From the NCBI GenBank assembly GCA_026770615.1, contig MU631845.1, forward strand, positions 76,314 to 97,008: DNA of 20,695 nucleotides, in the 5' to 3' direction. The translations under genes and the position numbers were made by a program. The notes beneath the pieces are model-generated. The model worked only from the letters and a program-made list of their open reading frames with translations, did not search any database and was not told where the DNA came from. The stretch comes from Pavlovales sp. CCMP2436 (taxonomy: Eukaryota > Haptophyta > Pavlovophyceae > Pavlovales). Positions 1 through 8,796 of this stretch are shown here, in pieces. How positions within the stretch are numbered: position 1 is the first letter of the stretch; every line of letters starts with the position of its first letter.

Positions 1-2366
1 GATGCCGCGCTCGGCGCAGGAGGTGGTGAGCGCCTGCACGAGGCCGAGGGTGCACAGCTCGCACAAGTCGGCCAGGTCATAGGTCGCGCGGCGCGGCGCG
101 CGTAGAGATGTGCCCACGTGATCTCGTCGGTCACCTCCTCCTTGCGCTCGTGCTCCGGGGTGGACGCAGCGCTCCCGCGTAGCTGCACGATGAGGCTCTT
201 GGCGCGCCCGAACTGCTCGCGCACCTGCGTGTCGCGCACAATCGGCGTGAACGACTTGCCGCCAGGGGAGAAGAGAGGCTTGCCGTAGTGCTCAAGTAAC
301 ACCTCGAGCTGGGGGGCACCGTACGCGCCGATGCGGACGGTGTATTCGATGTCCGTCTCGCCCAGGTTGATGGTGGGCAGCTCGCCCATGTCGAAACACT
401 CGAAAGCCTCAAGGAAGGCATCCTGCATGGAGTCCTCATAAAGGGGGCAACGCGCAAGGTAACTCTGTCAGCCAGCAGGCAGGTGCGCAGGGTAAGTGAG
501 GCACGCGCGCAGCGCAGGGCGAGGCTCGCGCGCGCATCGCACCTGCGGGAAGCGAGTGGAGAGCGCAGCAATGTGCGACTTGGCGTAGGTCCGCATCACG
601 CGCTGCATACTCTCCCATTCCTCTAAGTCGAACACGGTCTGGCGCTCGTAGATGTTGAGCACACCCTTGCGAGTTGAAACCGAGGCGGCAGCGGCGGCGG
701 CTAGGAGCGGCGCCTTGAGCCTCTGCATGCGGATGCCGCCTGGGAACTTGTCGGCGGGCATGCCGAGGTAGGTCGCGGCAAGGCCATCCTGCGTCGCCTT
801 CACTGCGGCGCGCATCAGCTTGTACTTGAGGTGGTCAACCTGTAGCATCTTGCTGAGCAGGCAGAGCTTCTCCGTGATGTCGGCGAAGTAGGCGGCGATG
901 ACGATGAAGCGCGCGCGCATTATGAGGTTGAGACGCTCCTGGTCACGCTCCTCCTCGTACTCTAAAGCTAGCGCGAGGTTGCTCTGGTGCACCCCGTTGG
1001 CCATCTGGAAGTGCGTAAGCCAGCGCGTGATGCAGCCGTGGGTGCGCCGGCCAACGCGGAGGCCGTACTTCTCCTTGAAGGACTCTCCTTGAAGGCGGCC
1101 AGCACGCGGATGTGCTTGCACGAGCGGTTGTGGTCGGAGACGATGGCGTTCATGTCGCGCTCCGTGTCTGCTACCATCGTGCTCTGCTCGAACGGCGACG
1201 CGCTCTCCACCGTGTTACCGCAGGCCAGCGCCTGCCTGTGCGCGACGTCGTGGTGGTTTTTTTATAAAGGGCTGGAGGCGGGTGAGCTGCACGCCGACAA
1301 CGTTGAGCTCGCCCGTCATGACCGACGCGCCGTCGGACCCGGAGCTCGCCCAGCGGTCGAGCTCGAGCCGCGACTCCTCGATGTTGTGCACGAGCGCGGT
1401 GACGAGCGAGTCCGCGTCCTTGCCAGTCAGCTCGAGCAGCGAGTGGAAGACGGAGACGACGGTGCCGTCCGGTTTGACGAATTTGATGTAGACGATGAGG
1501 ACCGAAGTCCAGCCGATGTCCGCGCCCTCGTCGAACATGAGGCCGAACGCGGTAGACGAGCGGATGAGAGTGAGGCGCCATTTGCGCGAGATCTCCGCGA
1601 GGCAGTGGACGATCGCCGACATAGCGTATTTGCTGCGGTAGACCTTAGAGACCTTCACGCCCAGCGACTCGACGTGGTTGGCGAACGAAGCAAACTTGAG
1701 ATTCGGCACCAGCTCCTTAGAGAGCCAATACGCGTTCTTGATTAGTACCACGAGCCCGTCGGACTCGAGGCTGATCTGCTTGGTCAGTGAGGCCGAGAAA
1801 TCCTCCGCGAGCTTGGTGCTGTTGATCAGCTTGAAAAGCGCGTCACCGTGGCCGTTGGACTCACCGTAGCACTCGTGCTCCTTGACGCGCTCGAGGCGGA
1901 TGCTCTTGCAGCCGACGACGAAGTTGCACGTCGGATGCTTGAGGTTGAAGCGGATGCACGCGTCGCAGAACATGCAGTTGGTGGACGGGTCGTAGCGGAG
2001 CCACAGCTTGCGATTGGCTTTGACGCCCTCCTCCGACGTGATCCACTTCTTGCGGAACGCGCGCTTGTCCTCGAGCTCGTCCCGCTCGCCATGCTTCGAC
2101 TTCTTGGCAGACGGCGCGAGCGCCTCGCTGCGCGGGAGCGCAGTCACGGACGCGGCCACCTTCAACTCGCCAGCCGCGTTGAATGCCAGCGTCAGCTTGA
2201 GCGCCACACGCGAGGGGGGCTGGACGCGCGCCGGCATAGTTGCGGCCAGGGACGAGTCCACGATCATCGGGTCGGACGACGAAGCGCCTGCTGCGATAGG
2301 CGTGGACGCAGGCGCACGCCCGAGCCACCCGGAGAGCGAACCCTGCTTCGTCTTCAAAGCTAACAT
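1..2366 (-). pseudogene. hAT-family transposase (ZNF862-like), partial and frameshifted
   Basis: This is a transposase of the hAT superfamily, which cuts and pastes DNA in the nucleus. From a likely ATG at 2366 the protein has a low-complexity N-terminus, then a BED/TTF-type zinc finger (C..C near 1975-1960 with WLRYDPSTNCMFCDACIRF, followed by a VKEHECYG..HGDA segment), then the catalytic core with MFDEGADI (first acidic site) and DGASVMTG (second). After a break at the A7 run near 1260-1266 another frame continues with HDVAHRQALACGN, the usual hAT block after the second Asp. A 14-bp tandem duplication near 1071-1097 shifts frame again. After a small intron the C-terminal dimerisation-type region follows, with DLADLCELCTLGLVQAL and SCAERG, after one more shift near 80-110. 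The left end is cut by the window. Family and domain order are clear; the gene cannot encode one intact protein as written. Confidence 0.85.
465..542 (-). other. Spliceosomal GT-AG intron in the hAT transposase
   Basis: On the minus strand the exon ends CCCGCAG, followed by GTGCGATG (starting at 542), and the intron ends GGCTGACAG at 465. Removing the 78 nt joins TTC CCG CAG to AGT TAC CTT in frame and restores a continuous hAT-like protein, whereas reading through meets stops. The boundaries are inferred from sequence and reading frame, not from transcripts. Confidence 0.7.
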
Positions 2367-2369
2367 CCT

Positions 2370-2518
2370 CCATAAGCGCGTAGGCCGCGAGCGCGCGAAG
2401 GCAGCCGGCCGCGAGCGTAAGGTACCTGCGCGAGCGCGTAGGCCGCGAGCGCGCGTAGGCCGCGAGCGCGCGTAGGCCGCGAGCGCGCATAGGCCGCCGG
2501 ACGCGAGCGTAAGGTACC
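2370..2518. repeat. GC-rich minisatellite upstream of the transposase
   Basis: Repeats of a roughly 17-bp unit, gcgcgtaggccgcgagc, are tandem around 2434-2486. A longer block containing gcgagcgtaaggtacc occurs twice (about 2411-2426 and 2503-2518). The open frames across it encode only Arg/Ala/Leu-rich repeats (for example LAAYARSRPTRARG), so I treat the long open N-terminus upstream of 2366 as a by-product of the repeat rather than protein. Confidence 0.8.
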
Positions 2519-2566
2519 CGAGCTGAGAAGTAACCAACTTGGCAATTTGTTTTTAATTATTTTATT

Positions 2567-2591
2567 CAATAAAATTTGACCGGCTGTGACC
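2567..2591 (+). repeat. Possible left terminal inverted repeat of the viral element
   Basis: The stretch reading AATAAAATTTGACCGGCTGTGACC lies where GC-rich host DNA gives way to AT-richer viral DNA. The reverse complement of 16141-16162 reads CCAAATAAAAACCAGCCGTGAC. The shared AATAAAA and ACC(A/G)GC(C/T)GTGAC blocks face each other at the two ends of the viral core. The match is short, gapped and includes transitions, so this is a candidate only. No target-site duplication was found. Confidence 0.25.
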
Positions 2592-2640
2592 GAAGTTCCA
2601 TCAGATCTGAGTTATTTTGACCGGTGATATGACCGAAGAT
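2576..2640. repeat. Two direct copies of a TTTGACCGG..GACCGAAG motif
   Basis: TTTGACCGGCTGTGACCGAAG at about 2575-2595 and TTTGACCGGTGATATGACCGAAG at about 2617-2639 are diverged direct copies about 42 bp apart. They sit in the AT-rich stretch at the left margin of the viral core. Repeated short motifs like this occur near replication or integration ends of mobile DNA; the role here is unknown. Confidence 0.45.
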
Positions 2641-2666
2641 TTTTGGAGGAAGACGGTCATATCACC
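2623..2666. repeat. Perfect 13-bp inverted repeat (hairpin)
   Basis: GGTGATATGACCG at 2623-2635 is exactly complementary to CGGTCATATCACC at 2654-2666, with an 18-nt loop. It overlaps the 3' end of the minus-strand gene ending at 2657 and lies beside the candidate element end. It could be a transcription end signal or a terminal structure; sequence alone does not decide. Confidence 0.6.
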
Positions 2667-3209
2667 CAGTTGCGTCTCCTCGCGCTCATGAACGGAGAAG
2701 AGTCCGTTTTATAGGTCAGAATATCGCCATATGCAACCGATTGAGGTATGCAGAGAAGAAGGTGTGTAGTACTCTCTCCTACGGTTTTTAGGCTGTCCAT
2801 GCAGTCAAGCTCAAATGAGTTGCACGCAATAACAGACCGGACCCCGGAGAGATCAAGCATTCGAGGTGTCGTGGTTGCAACGCCCGTGGGGATTATCAGA
2901 TTGTTCAGTTTGTTCATGCCTATTAGCTGCATTGTTGAAGTCGCCGTAACAATTGTGATCGACGCTGACAGACTGAAAAAACGTGAGTTTATTCGAGAAT
3001 TTCGAAAAAGAGACCGTTAACCCAGACGTTGCAAATCCAGTAGCTGCATTCATTGCCGTAGCAAGATCAGTGCCACTTGAGTAGTTTCCGACCGGTATTG
3101 TGGCCGTCAGCGTCAAGGACGCCCCATAAAACAAAACGAGCTTGTTATTGGTTGGATTCACGTTGCATTGCACAATTGGGATACTAGCAGACTGAACACG
3201 GACGAACAT
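2657..3209 (-). pseudogene. Virion-associated structural protein candidate, one frameshift
   Basis: The ATG at 3209 opens a protein of about 180 residues if one frame change is allowed. The N-terminal part (MFVRVQSASIPIVQC, then NNKLVLFYG, then TIPVGNYSSGTDLATAMNAA) has the layout of capsid-associated proteins of large and mid-size dsDNA viruses of protists: an SA-IP start, an N-N-x-L strand and an IPxGNY segment followed by a helix. The reading frame moves near a run of six T on the minus strand (2976-2981 plus); the second frame continues with ITIVTATSTMQL and runs to the stop at 2657. It is the only viral gene on this strand at the left side and diverges from the gene at 3454. No enzyme motif is present, so the function is inferred from pattern resemblance. 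Confidence 0.55.
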
Positions 3210-3453
3210 ATTCTCATGTGATTCAAGAGAAATGCCCGGTGCTAAATCAACTCTAGCGAGTCAGTGCGGACAATTGAGATCATGTATCGATCAGCCTGTT
3301 TTGATGCTAGGAAGAGCCGATGAAGAACCATCTGTGTGTTATCGCTTGTCATTTTTATCCATAATCCATATCATCAATCATATTCAGACTCTTTTTGTAC
3401 TATTTGATTTAAAGTGTCGGCTATGTATATCATAGAAACAATTCTCAATCACA
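3210..3453. promoter_or_regulatory. Divergent intergenic region
   Basis: These 244 bases separate the minus-strand gene starting at 3209 from the plus-strand gene starting at 3454 and have no convincing coding frame. They must hold both promoters if the genes were ever expressed. The plus-side half is AT-rich with TATATCATAGAAAC shortly before the start. No defined promoter motif could be fixed. Confidence 0.35.
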
Positions 3454-3932
3454 ATGGAAAAAATACAAATCCCCCAGCAATCCAAAACAATAACCGAGGA
3501 AGAAACTGAGATAAAGATTGCACCTGTCCAGACACCAGTCCAGGCACCTGTTCAAGAACCGTTCAACGTGCCACCGCCGGTAAAACTTAAACGCATCCTC
3601 TCCGAAAAGCAGAAACTGAACTACTTAAAGGCAAATGCTCGGAGATTGGAAATTCTCGCGGATGCAAACGCCATTCGTGTTGCAGCAGCTTTAGAGGTAA
3701 AAAGGCAAAGCGGTGCAATCACGGAATACGAGTTGGCAGTCAAGCTCGCGTCAAAATATGGATTTAACACAAATGCTTAGCAGCACATCGTCAAGAAGAA
3801 AGCAAAACAGAAGAGCCAACACAGCCACCTCCGCCGCCTCCCCTCAGATACCAGATGCAGCCACCTTCAAGACCGCCGATGCAATACATAAAAAAAAAAA
3901 AGGGGTTGCTTTATATACCAAATTACAAATGA
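3454..3932 (+). pseudogene. Proline-rich unknown viral protein, one frameshift
   Basis: I do not recognise this protein. The ATG at 3454 opens 108 residues: an acidic start, a Pro/Val/Gln stretch with repeats of the type PVQTPVQAPVQEP, then a basic helical part (KLKRILSEKQKLNYLKANAR). A TAG at 3778-3780 ends that frame. The next frame is open from 3768 and encodes a matching hydrophilic tail (EESKTEEPTQPPPPPPLRYQ, PPSRPPMQYI) ending in TGA at 3930-3932. That stop overlaps the ATG of the packaging ATPase at 3929 (ATGA), a typical tight viral junction and the main reason to believe the second frame belongs to the same gene. The shift is of the one-base-missing type, somewhere in 3766-3777. Possible scaffold or minor virion protein, by position only. 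Confidence 0.5.
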
Positions 3933-4737
3933 TGGCAGAACCTCCAACAAAAGATACATCTGTAAAATCGGCAAACGTGGTAGAGGAAGAAAATAACATT
4001 TCGCTTATAATTCCGCGGTTCTCAGTGGACTCACCGTTGGGCCCGGTTCCGCCCCCGGTTCCAAATCAAGCCATGTTTGCCGTATTTCTAGGTCCACGAA
4101 GGTCCGGAAAGACTTCATTAAGCACGGCACTTTTGACTCAGACGGATCCTGTAATTTACGCCGGGGTGTTCGATGCAGTTCATTTGTTCGTGCCGGCCAC
4201 CTCATTTGCAAGCATGGCCAACGCCCCCTTTAAAAATCACGACAAGGTACACCACGAACTCACCAAGGATTCACTCGAGGCGCTGATAGGACATCCAAGA
4301 AAAAACAGAACACACTTGTAATCGTAAATGATTTCATGGCAAGTATGAAGGATAATACACTGCGGCAATCATTCGAGAAGCTCATTTGCAACAGGCGGCA
4401 TTTACGCGTGAGCATCTGGGTAATCACGCAGACGTACCGTTCGATCCCCTTGATGATACGCAAGCTCATTTCAGCCCTGTTTATGTTCCGAGTCAGCAAT
4501 TTAAGAGAGTTGAATTCTATTCGCGACGAGCTAGTTCCTCGTGACAAGGCTGAGTTTCAGGAGCTGTACAACCACTTCTTCCCACCAGGAGGAGATTTTC
4601 ACCGATTCATGTTCCTAGACGTCTCGAACGCCTTCATGTACAATAAGTTTGCCAAACTGACATACACGAAAAACGCCTTCATACACAATAAGTTTGCCAA
4701 ACTGACATACACGAAAAACAAGATAAAATCAAATTAA
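3929..4737 (+). CDS. FtsK/HerA-like (A32-type) genome packaging ATPase, needs -1 frameshift
   Basis: ATPase that would power entry of viral DNA into the capsid. From the ATG at 3929 (a second ATG follows at 3932), residues 55-62 are GPRRSGKT, a Walker A loop. The frame ends at TAA 4319-4321, but the -1 frame, entered at A AAA AAC (4300-4306), continues without a gap into LVIVNDF (Walker B type strand), then RHLRVSIWVITQTYRSIP with the strand-plus-Gln sensor typical of this family. The whole is about 269 residues, normal for packaging ATPases of polinton-like viruses. The C-terminus carries a 15-residue tandem repeat. The frame change is either programmed slippage or a missing A. The family assignment is strong from the Walker A, Walker B and sensor order; the reading mechanism is open. 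Confidence 0.85.
4300..4306 (+). promoter_or_regulatory. Possible -1 ribosomal slippery heptamer A AAA AAC
   Basis: In the ATPase zero frame the codons are AGA AAA AAC AGA, so the heptamer is in the exact X XXY YYZ phase needed for -1 slippage. The -1 frame then reads straight into the Walker B strand while the zero frame stops 12 nt after the heptamer. No clear downstream stem or pseudoknot was established by eye. A one-base deletion in the A run would look the same. Confidence 0.3.
4627..4716 (+). repeat. 45-bp in-frame tandem duplication in the ATPase tail
   Basis: Positions 4627-4671 and 4672-4716 differ at only two bases and each encodes a 15-residue unit (NAFMYNKFAKLTYTK and NAFIHNKFAKLTYTK). 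The copies are directly adjacent and keep the frame. They lie at the C-terminus, past the ATPase core, so they need not harm the fold. Confidence 0.9.
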
Positions 4738-4738
4738 A

Positions 4739-5226
4739 ATGTATATTTATGGCATACCAACCAATAAGAAACCGCATGAGCAGTTGACAATCTCAACACC
4801 GACAAAATGATGGACTGGCTCGACACCGATCCTCGCACTCGCACAGCAAATTTCATTTTGAACGGGCAGCCGTACGATGGAGCACTCCACCCGATTTTTG
4901 GCGCTGGGAGACCTCAGTATTGGACCGGAGTGCACCACCACGCGCTCAGCAAGAAACTCGTGTACAGTCCGATACCAGTCATAATCCCACAAAACACAAA
5001 AATCATGTTGTATTGGATCGCACCGAGCGGGTTGCAAAATCGTTATCAACGGCATACCAGCCTGTGATCTACACCGATACCGTGAATGACACGGATGGAA
5101 CTTCAAACCGCACAGTGATTCCCTAGCGACTTCAGCCATTCACTGCCCAGCGGACAAAATTTAATGCACGTCAAGGTATCGGTGGAGGTCCAAGCGTCAT
5201 ATACAACCCACTTTTTTTGTCTTTAA
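4739..5226 (+). pseudogene. Probable virion protein, unknown family, three frame changes
   Basis: No known family recognised. The ATG at 4739 follows the ATPase stop directly and starts MYIYGIPTNKKPHEQLTIST. At CAAAATGATGG (4804-4810) the frame moves by one into a stretch with FILNGQPYDGALHPIF, RPQYWTGVHHHALSKKL and PVIIPQNTKIMLYWIAPSG. A second shift at CAAAATCG near 5036 leads to STAYQPVIYTDTVNDTDGTS, and a third near 5121-5126 to DFSHSLPSGQNLMHVKVSVE, ending at TAA 5224-5226. The beta-strand-rich, aromatic character and the place between the ATPase and other structural genes suggest a minor capsid or penton-like protein of about 160 residues; that role is inference. Two of the shifts are one-base-missing at A runs. 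Confidence 0.5.
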
Positions 5227-5530
5227 CAGAAATGCGAGCTCGCGCTCTAGGAGCACAACCAATACGCAGACCAATTCAAAATTCGGAGATCATGCCGCCG
5301 ACAATCTACGACCCTCAGCCCGAGTACATCCCGACCAAGCCCCTGCCCGAACCACTAATGCCAATTCCATACTCCCCAAATGTTCGTAGCGTTTAAGCTT
5401 TCTAATCACCTCAGCTAGTAACTCGGTCGCCATTCCAATATCCCAGCCCTGTCGTTCCGGCGCCTTTCCAGTCACCAGCCACCCCCGCAACGGCCTCACC
5501 GAGGATGCCGATTCAGGTCCTCATTGGTCT

Positions 5531-6211
5531 CTATCGAGAGGCTAGCGGTGTTGAACGCAAGCACGAGCTAAGAGAGGATTGGAGTCCGAGACGCGGTGAA
5601 GCGTCGAAGGCAGCTAGAGAGAGAGAGAGCTACATTGAGTCGGCTCTGCGAGCTTAATTAAGAAATAGAGCGAGCAAGCGTAACCGCCTTTTCTGTGGAC
5701 GGGTGGCAAGTTCCTATAGTCGCCAGGATGGCAGACAGAGCCCAAGTGAGAGGACACTTGGGCTCCCGATACCCTCGCCCAATCTGGACGGGACCACGTT
5801 CAGGTTGTAGGATCGAGTACAACTTGAGTAGGTTGATAAACCCTCGCCTAGTGTAGGCCGAGGGGGAGAGCTGGTCGGTGAAAACCTCGTTGAGGAAACC
5901 GACTTGAGCGCCGATAGCGAGACCATGTCGGCCACGAGCAGGGTGCGCGACGGAGAGCGAAATTTTACCAGAGCGGGATAGTTGCCAGAGCGAGAGCTGG
6001 AGTTGACGCTACGTCGTCTTCCCCCCCCTCAGCCGAGCCTGGGTCGTCAAGGTTGACCGAGATGGAGTTGGTCGGCCCGATGGTGAGCAAGAAGTGGCAG
6101 CGCGTCAGAGCGCGCCGAGCCCGAAGGAGTCGCCTGCATGAAGTGCAGCGGCGACGAGGCAGCTAGCGCGTCAGAGCGCGCTGAGCCCGAAGGAGTCGCC
6201 TGCTTGAAGAT
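5531..6211. mobile_element. Roughly 680-bp GC-rich insertion inside the repeat protein gene
   Basis: Viral coding sequence is clear up to GGTCTC at 5525-5530 and again from TCTCCCAGCTG at 6211. Between them the base composition is GC-rich and host-like and no frame resembles the viral protein. A TCTC is present on both sides and could be a 4-bp target duplication. No terminal inverted repeats, LTR ends or transposase frame were seen, so the kind of element is unknown. Exact ends are uncertain by several bases. Confidence 0.5.
6100..6209. repeat. 66-bp-period tandem duplication in the insertion
   Basis: The 44-bp blocks at 6100-6143 and 6166-6209 (gcgcgtcagagcgcgc start, tgaag end) differ at two bases. 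They lie at the right end of the inserted segment. Confidence 0.9.
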
Positions 6212-6278
6212 CTCCCAGCTGTCACGACAACGCCAAATAGGCCGCTTCAGGTTCTCAGTGGACTCCCAGCTGTCACGA
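6212..6278 (+). repeat. 51-bp coding repeat (17-residue unit)
   Basis: CTCCCAGCTGTCACGA occurs at 6212-6227 and 6263-6278. The unit CCGCTTCAGGTTCTCAGTGGACTC at 6242-6265 is matched by a diverged copy at about 5507-5530 on the other side of the insertion. The unit encodes imperfect RPLQVLSGLPAVT-type repeats. Confidence 0.75.
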
Positions 6279-6783
6279 TTTCGCCGGCTACCCCGTCCCC
6301 ACCGACACCACCCCCGCTCGTCAATGCACCCGTAAAGAAAGCCACACCCGCCATGACCAGGACAAAGAGTGCGGGGCGGAAGGCTACAATTGCATCAGCG
6401 TACACCGAGTTCACACCACTAGAAGCATCTTCGACCAGGGCGTATGAGGATTATGAATCGCCGCCTCCGAAGACAAAACGTCAAATGCAACTTGAAGGGT
6501 TGAACATCGGTCTCACGAATGACGAGTTAAAACGAATTGGTAAAATGTCAGATCTTCAGACTCGACCGGCCAAATCACCGCAAGATGAGAACCAGATTTC
6601 GAAGTTGATGTCAAATGAGATAATCTTATAAACAATAATCCAGAGATACGGAAACCTGGATACCAAGGGTGGTTGTGATGCGGTCGGAATCGACTTTGGG
6701 GTACACAACAAGACTATCGATAAGCTAATAGCCATGCGAAGGACCGGTGGAATGTAAAAAAATGTAAAGCCTGTTTATAGCAA

Positions 6784-7564
6784 ATGTCAAACGTCTACGG
6801 CGCCCTTGAATCTAGGGGGTTGGGAAGTGGCAATTGACCCATATGCGACAGTGACGAGTGCCGTAACGCAACTCAGTTTCTCATCCTTGGAAACACCCCA
6901 GAATCAGACTCGTAAACTCACAAAAGCATTGAAGAAAAAACTGCCGGTGACAACTGGGAACGACGAGCTCGCTTTCCCGTTTGATAAAACACTCTTTACC
7001 TCACCTTTGACATACGTGGCGGAGGCGTCTCTCCCAATCTCGCTGGGTTAGGCGGTAACAAAGGTCGTGGGAGTGAAATGGAGTTTCTCAGGTGCAAAAC
7101 CAATCTCTGCAGGCTGCATCTGCGTTCTCGGAGATACTAAACTGCTCCAGGATGAAGCGACAACGGACCCGAAGGCATCGACATACACGATCAACCTAAT
7201 CCTCCCAGAAGAGGTCGTGAGCGAGACAACGTACCTGGTGACCGTTTTCCGATACATTCCAGGGCAGACCCAACAGCGAGTTTTGACGTGGTCCTCACTG
7301 GACACCCCAACGGTCGTAGTTGCAAAGTGGAAGGCTACGATGAGTCTGGCTGTGGCTTATGCGGGCTTCACTCAAAGTTTTGGTCATTGTGCGCGTTCTT
7401 TTGATAGCGCCAGTGGCAAGTATGTAGCATCATTTATTGCTTCGGCCGATTATGAAACCTTCAATAATGGCATCTATTACGAGGTAGACCAGTACAGTGG
7501 CAGCAATGCTAGCAAGATTAATCTAGGATTAAACACCAGCACAACGTTAAAACGTTTTTTGTAA
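6784..7564 (+). pseudogene. Probable structural (capsid-type) protein with an in-frame TAG
   Basis: The ATG at 6784 begins MSNVYGA, and after a one-base shift near 6803-6806 the frame continues NLGGWEVAIDPYATVTSAVT to 7564. In the same frame a TAG lies at 7049-7051, between ASLPISLG and AVTKVVGVKWSFSG. The total is about 260 residues, rich in alternating hydrophobic strands (TYTINLILPEEV, TYLVTVFRYIPG, YYEVDQYSG), which suits a jelly-roll type capsid or penton protein. No certain family match by eye. It is followed 7 nt later by the gene at 7572. TTG or other internal starts are possible but ATG 6784 gives a compact gene junction. The structural role is an inference from position and strand pattern. 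Confidence 0.5.
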
Positions 7565-7571
7565 TTTAAAC

Positions 7572-8737
7572 ATGCTTTCTCGTCCGTTTGCAAACGTGGC
7601 CAGCTGTGCGTACGTAAGGTTTGGTGTTGTGATTGACGTAAGCAAACGATTTACAGTAGAAATTCTAGCTACGGGTTCGCAGAGGACAAATGTACGCCAA
7701 ATAAAATATGATGTGACACGGTTTCTTAACGAGCAAAACTCCCTTTTAGCATTATTCAACCCAGCAACCCAGTACTCCCTTATAATTGCCGATTCGGATT
7801 TGATTTTTGATCTTATTTTTTACGCAGGAGAAATAGAGATCACGCGCAATCCAGAGGGTTCATCGTCAATCAGCTTTTACAACCAAATTTACAAGCCAGT
7901 TATCCGAATCTGTGGTGGTCTAATTGTGAGCAATGCTTACACTGGTATCGTGTGTCCGATATCACGATTGACCGTGCTTTCAAATGAGAGTCGCGCTCTT
8001 TCTTTGACTGATTTTCTCGAAAAACGTCTGCCAACGGTTATTGGCCACGACTCGTACTTCTCCGGAAACATCATTGGTCGCGCGCAAAACGGCGACCCTT
8101 ATTACGTGATTGACAGCATCACCTATCTTAACACTGAGCTGATAAATTCTAAGGATGTTGTGAATATTTTGAGTTGCACCGCTACGGCTGATTCATGGTT
8201 AATCACGACAGGCAACAAATACAGTCAAAATCAAATTGTGGCAACACCGGCCTACAATCCAACATGCATCACCGCACTAAATAAAGCGAGCGCTGTTTTT
8301 TTAAGTTTCAATGTGATTACCAGTAGCGACGATTGGCAGGTAGCAACCGGGTGGCGCACATCAGCCAGTTTCGTATACCAGGGCAACGCAACCTCGATCA
8401 ACCACAATTTTGCATTTGATAGAAACCCGACCACTTACTGGGCGTCAGCCGAAGCAGCCTTTAGCTCTACAAGTGTTGGAAGTCAGTATGACAAATAGAA
8501 TACCCAGAGGCTGTAAAAATAACCTCATACAAGATCGATCCGCAGGGTAGGTATACAAAAGTGTTGCTATCATCCGGATTTAAACTCAACCTCGGCAACT
8601 CATACGGCGTAGTTGTTAGCATGCTGGACACCCCAATCCACTGGCAGTTTTACTTGCTGCTCATAAAGAGTGGACGAATTGTAAACTCTGGGCTTTACAA
8701 TTTATCGCTCACAACCGGGGTCACACAATTGAGTTAA
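7572..8737 (+). pseudogene. Large virion or fibre-like protein with C-terminal discoidin (F5/8 C)-like region
   Basis: The ATG at 7572 opens 308 residues to TAG 8496-8498. One base earlier in phase, the frame continues with YPEAVKITSYKIDPQGRYTK and runs to TAA 8735-8737, giving about 388 residues. The first 200 residues look like a beta-rich virion protein (KRFTVEILATGSQRTNVRQI, NSLLALFNPATQYSLIIADS). Near residues 279-291 the segment FAFDRNPTTYWAS resembles the A-F-D-x-N-P-x-T-x-W signature of F5/8 type C (discoidin) domains, which bind sugars or lipids. The sequence after the shift supplies the expected later strands (VKITSYKI, FKLNLGNSYGVVV). The break is at GACAAATAG and is of the one-A-missing type. 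A receptor-binding role is inferred from the domain only. Confidence 0.55.
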
Positions 8738-8796
8738 AAAGATCACTTTAAAACCTAAAATTAAATTTTCAAACAAAAAAGCGTGCATGTACCACA

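Larger units (their letters stand above)
5232..6757 (+). pseudogene. Proline-rich repeat protein, split by an insertion and with in-frame stops
   Basis: The ATG at 5232 lies 5 nt after the preceding stop. The protein begins MRARALGAQPIRRPIQNSE and is Pro-rich (YDPQPEYIPTKPLPEP). In-frame TAA codons at 5394-5396 and 5403-5405 are followed in the same frame by SPFQYPSPVVPAPFQSPATP and PRMPIQVLIGL up to about 5530. The gene resumes at about 6212 with imperfect 17-residue repeats (LPAVT..P.RPLQVLSG), a Pro-rich stretch, then a basic/acidic region (AGRKATIASAYTEFTPLE, KTKRQMQLEGLNIG). A TAA at 6629-6631 is again followed in frame by GNLDTKGGCDAVGIDFGV to the stop at 6755-6757. An internal ATG at 6353 could start a shorter product of 92 residues. 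Probable internal virion or scaffold protein by position; no catalytic motif. Confidence 0.55.

Noticed and set aside
987..1745. A 252-residue plus-strand frame rich in Arg, Asp and Val
   Set aside because: It is the reverse strand of the hAT transposase, whose minus-strand frames carry clear family motifs.
2396..2537. N-terminal extension of the transposase with Ala-Arg-Ser-Arg-Pro-Thr repeats
   Set aside because: The residues are read off a GC-rich minisatellite; ATG 2366 just downstream gives a sensible start.
4747..5139. A 130-residue minus-strand frame
   Set aside because: It opposes the plus-strand virion gene, starts without a good ATG context, and its composition is that of an antisense shadow.
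8493..8498. Euplotes-type frameshifting at AAA-TAG
   Set aside because: Only some breaks occur at AAA-stop; others are at TTG TAA or GCT TAG, and the host transposase shows breaks of the same kind. A missing base explains them more simply.
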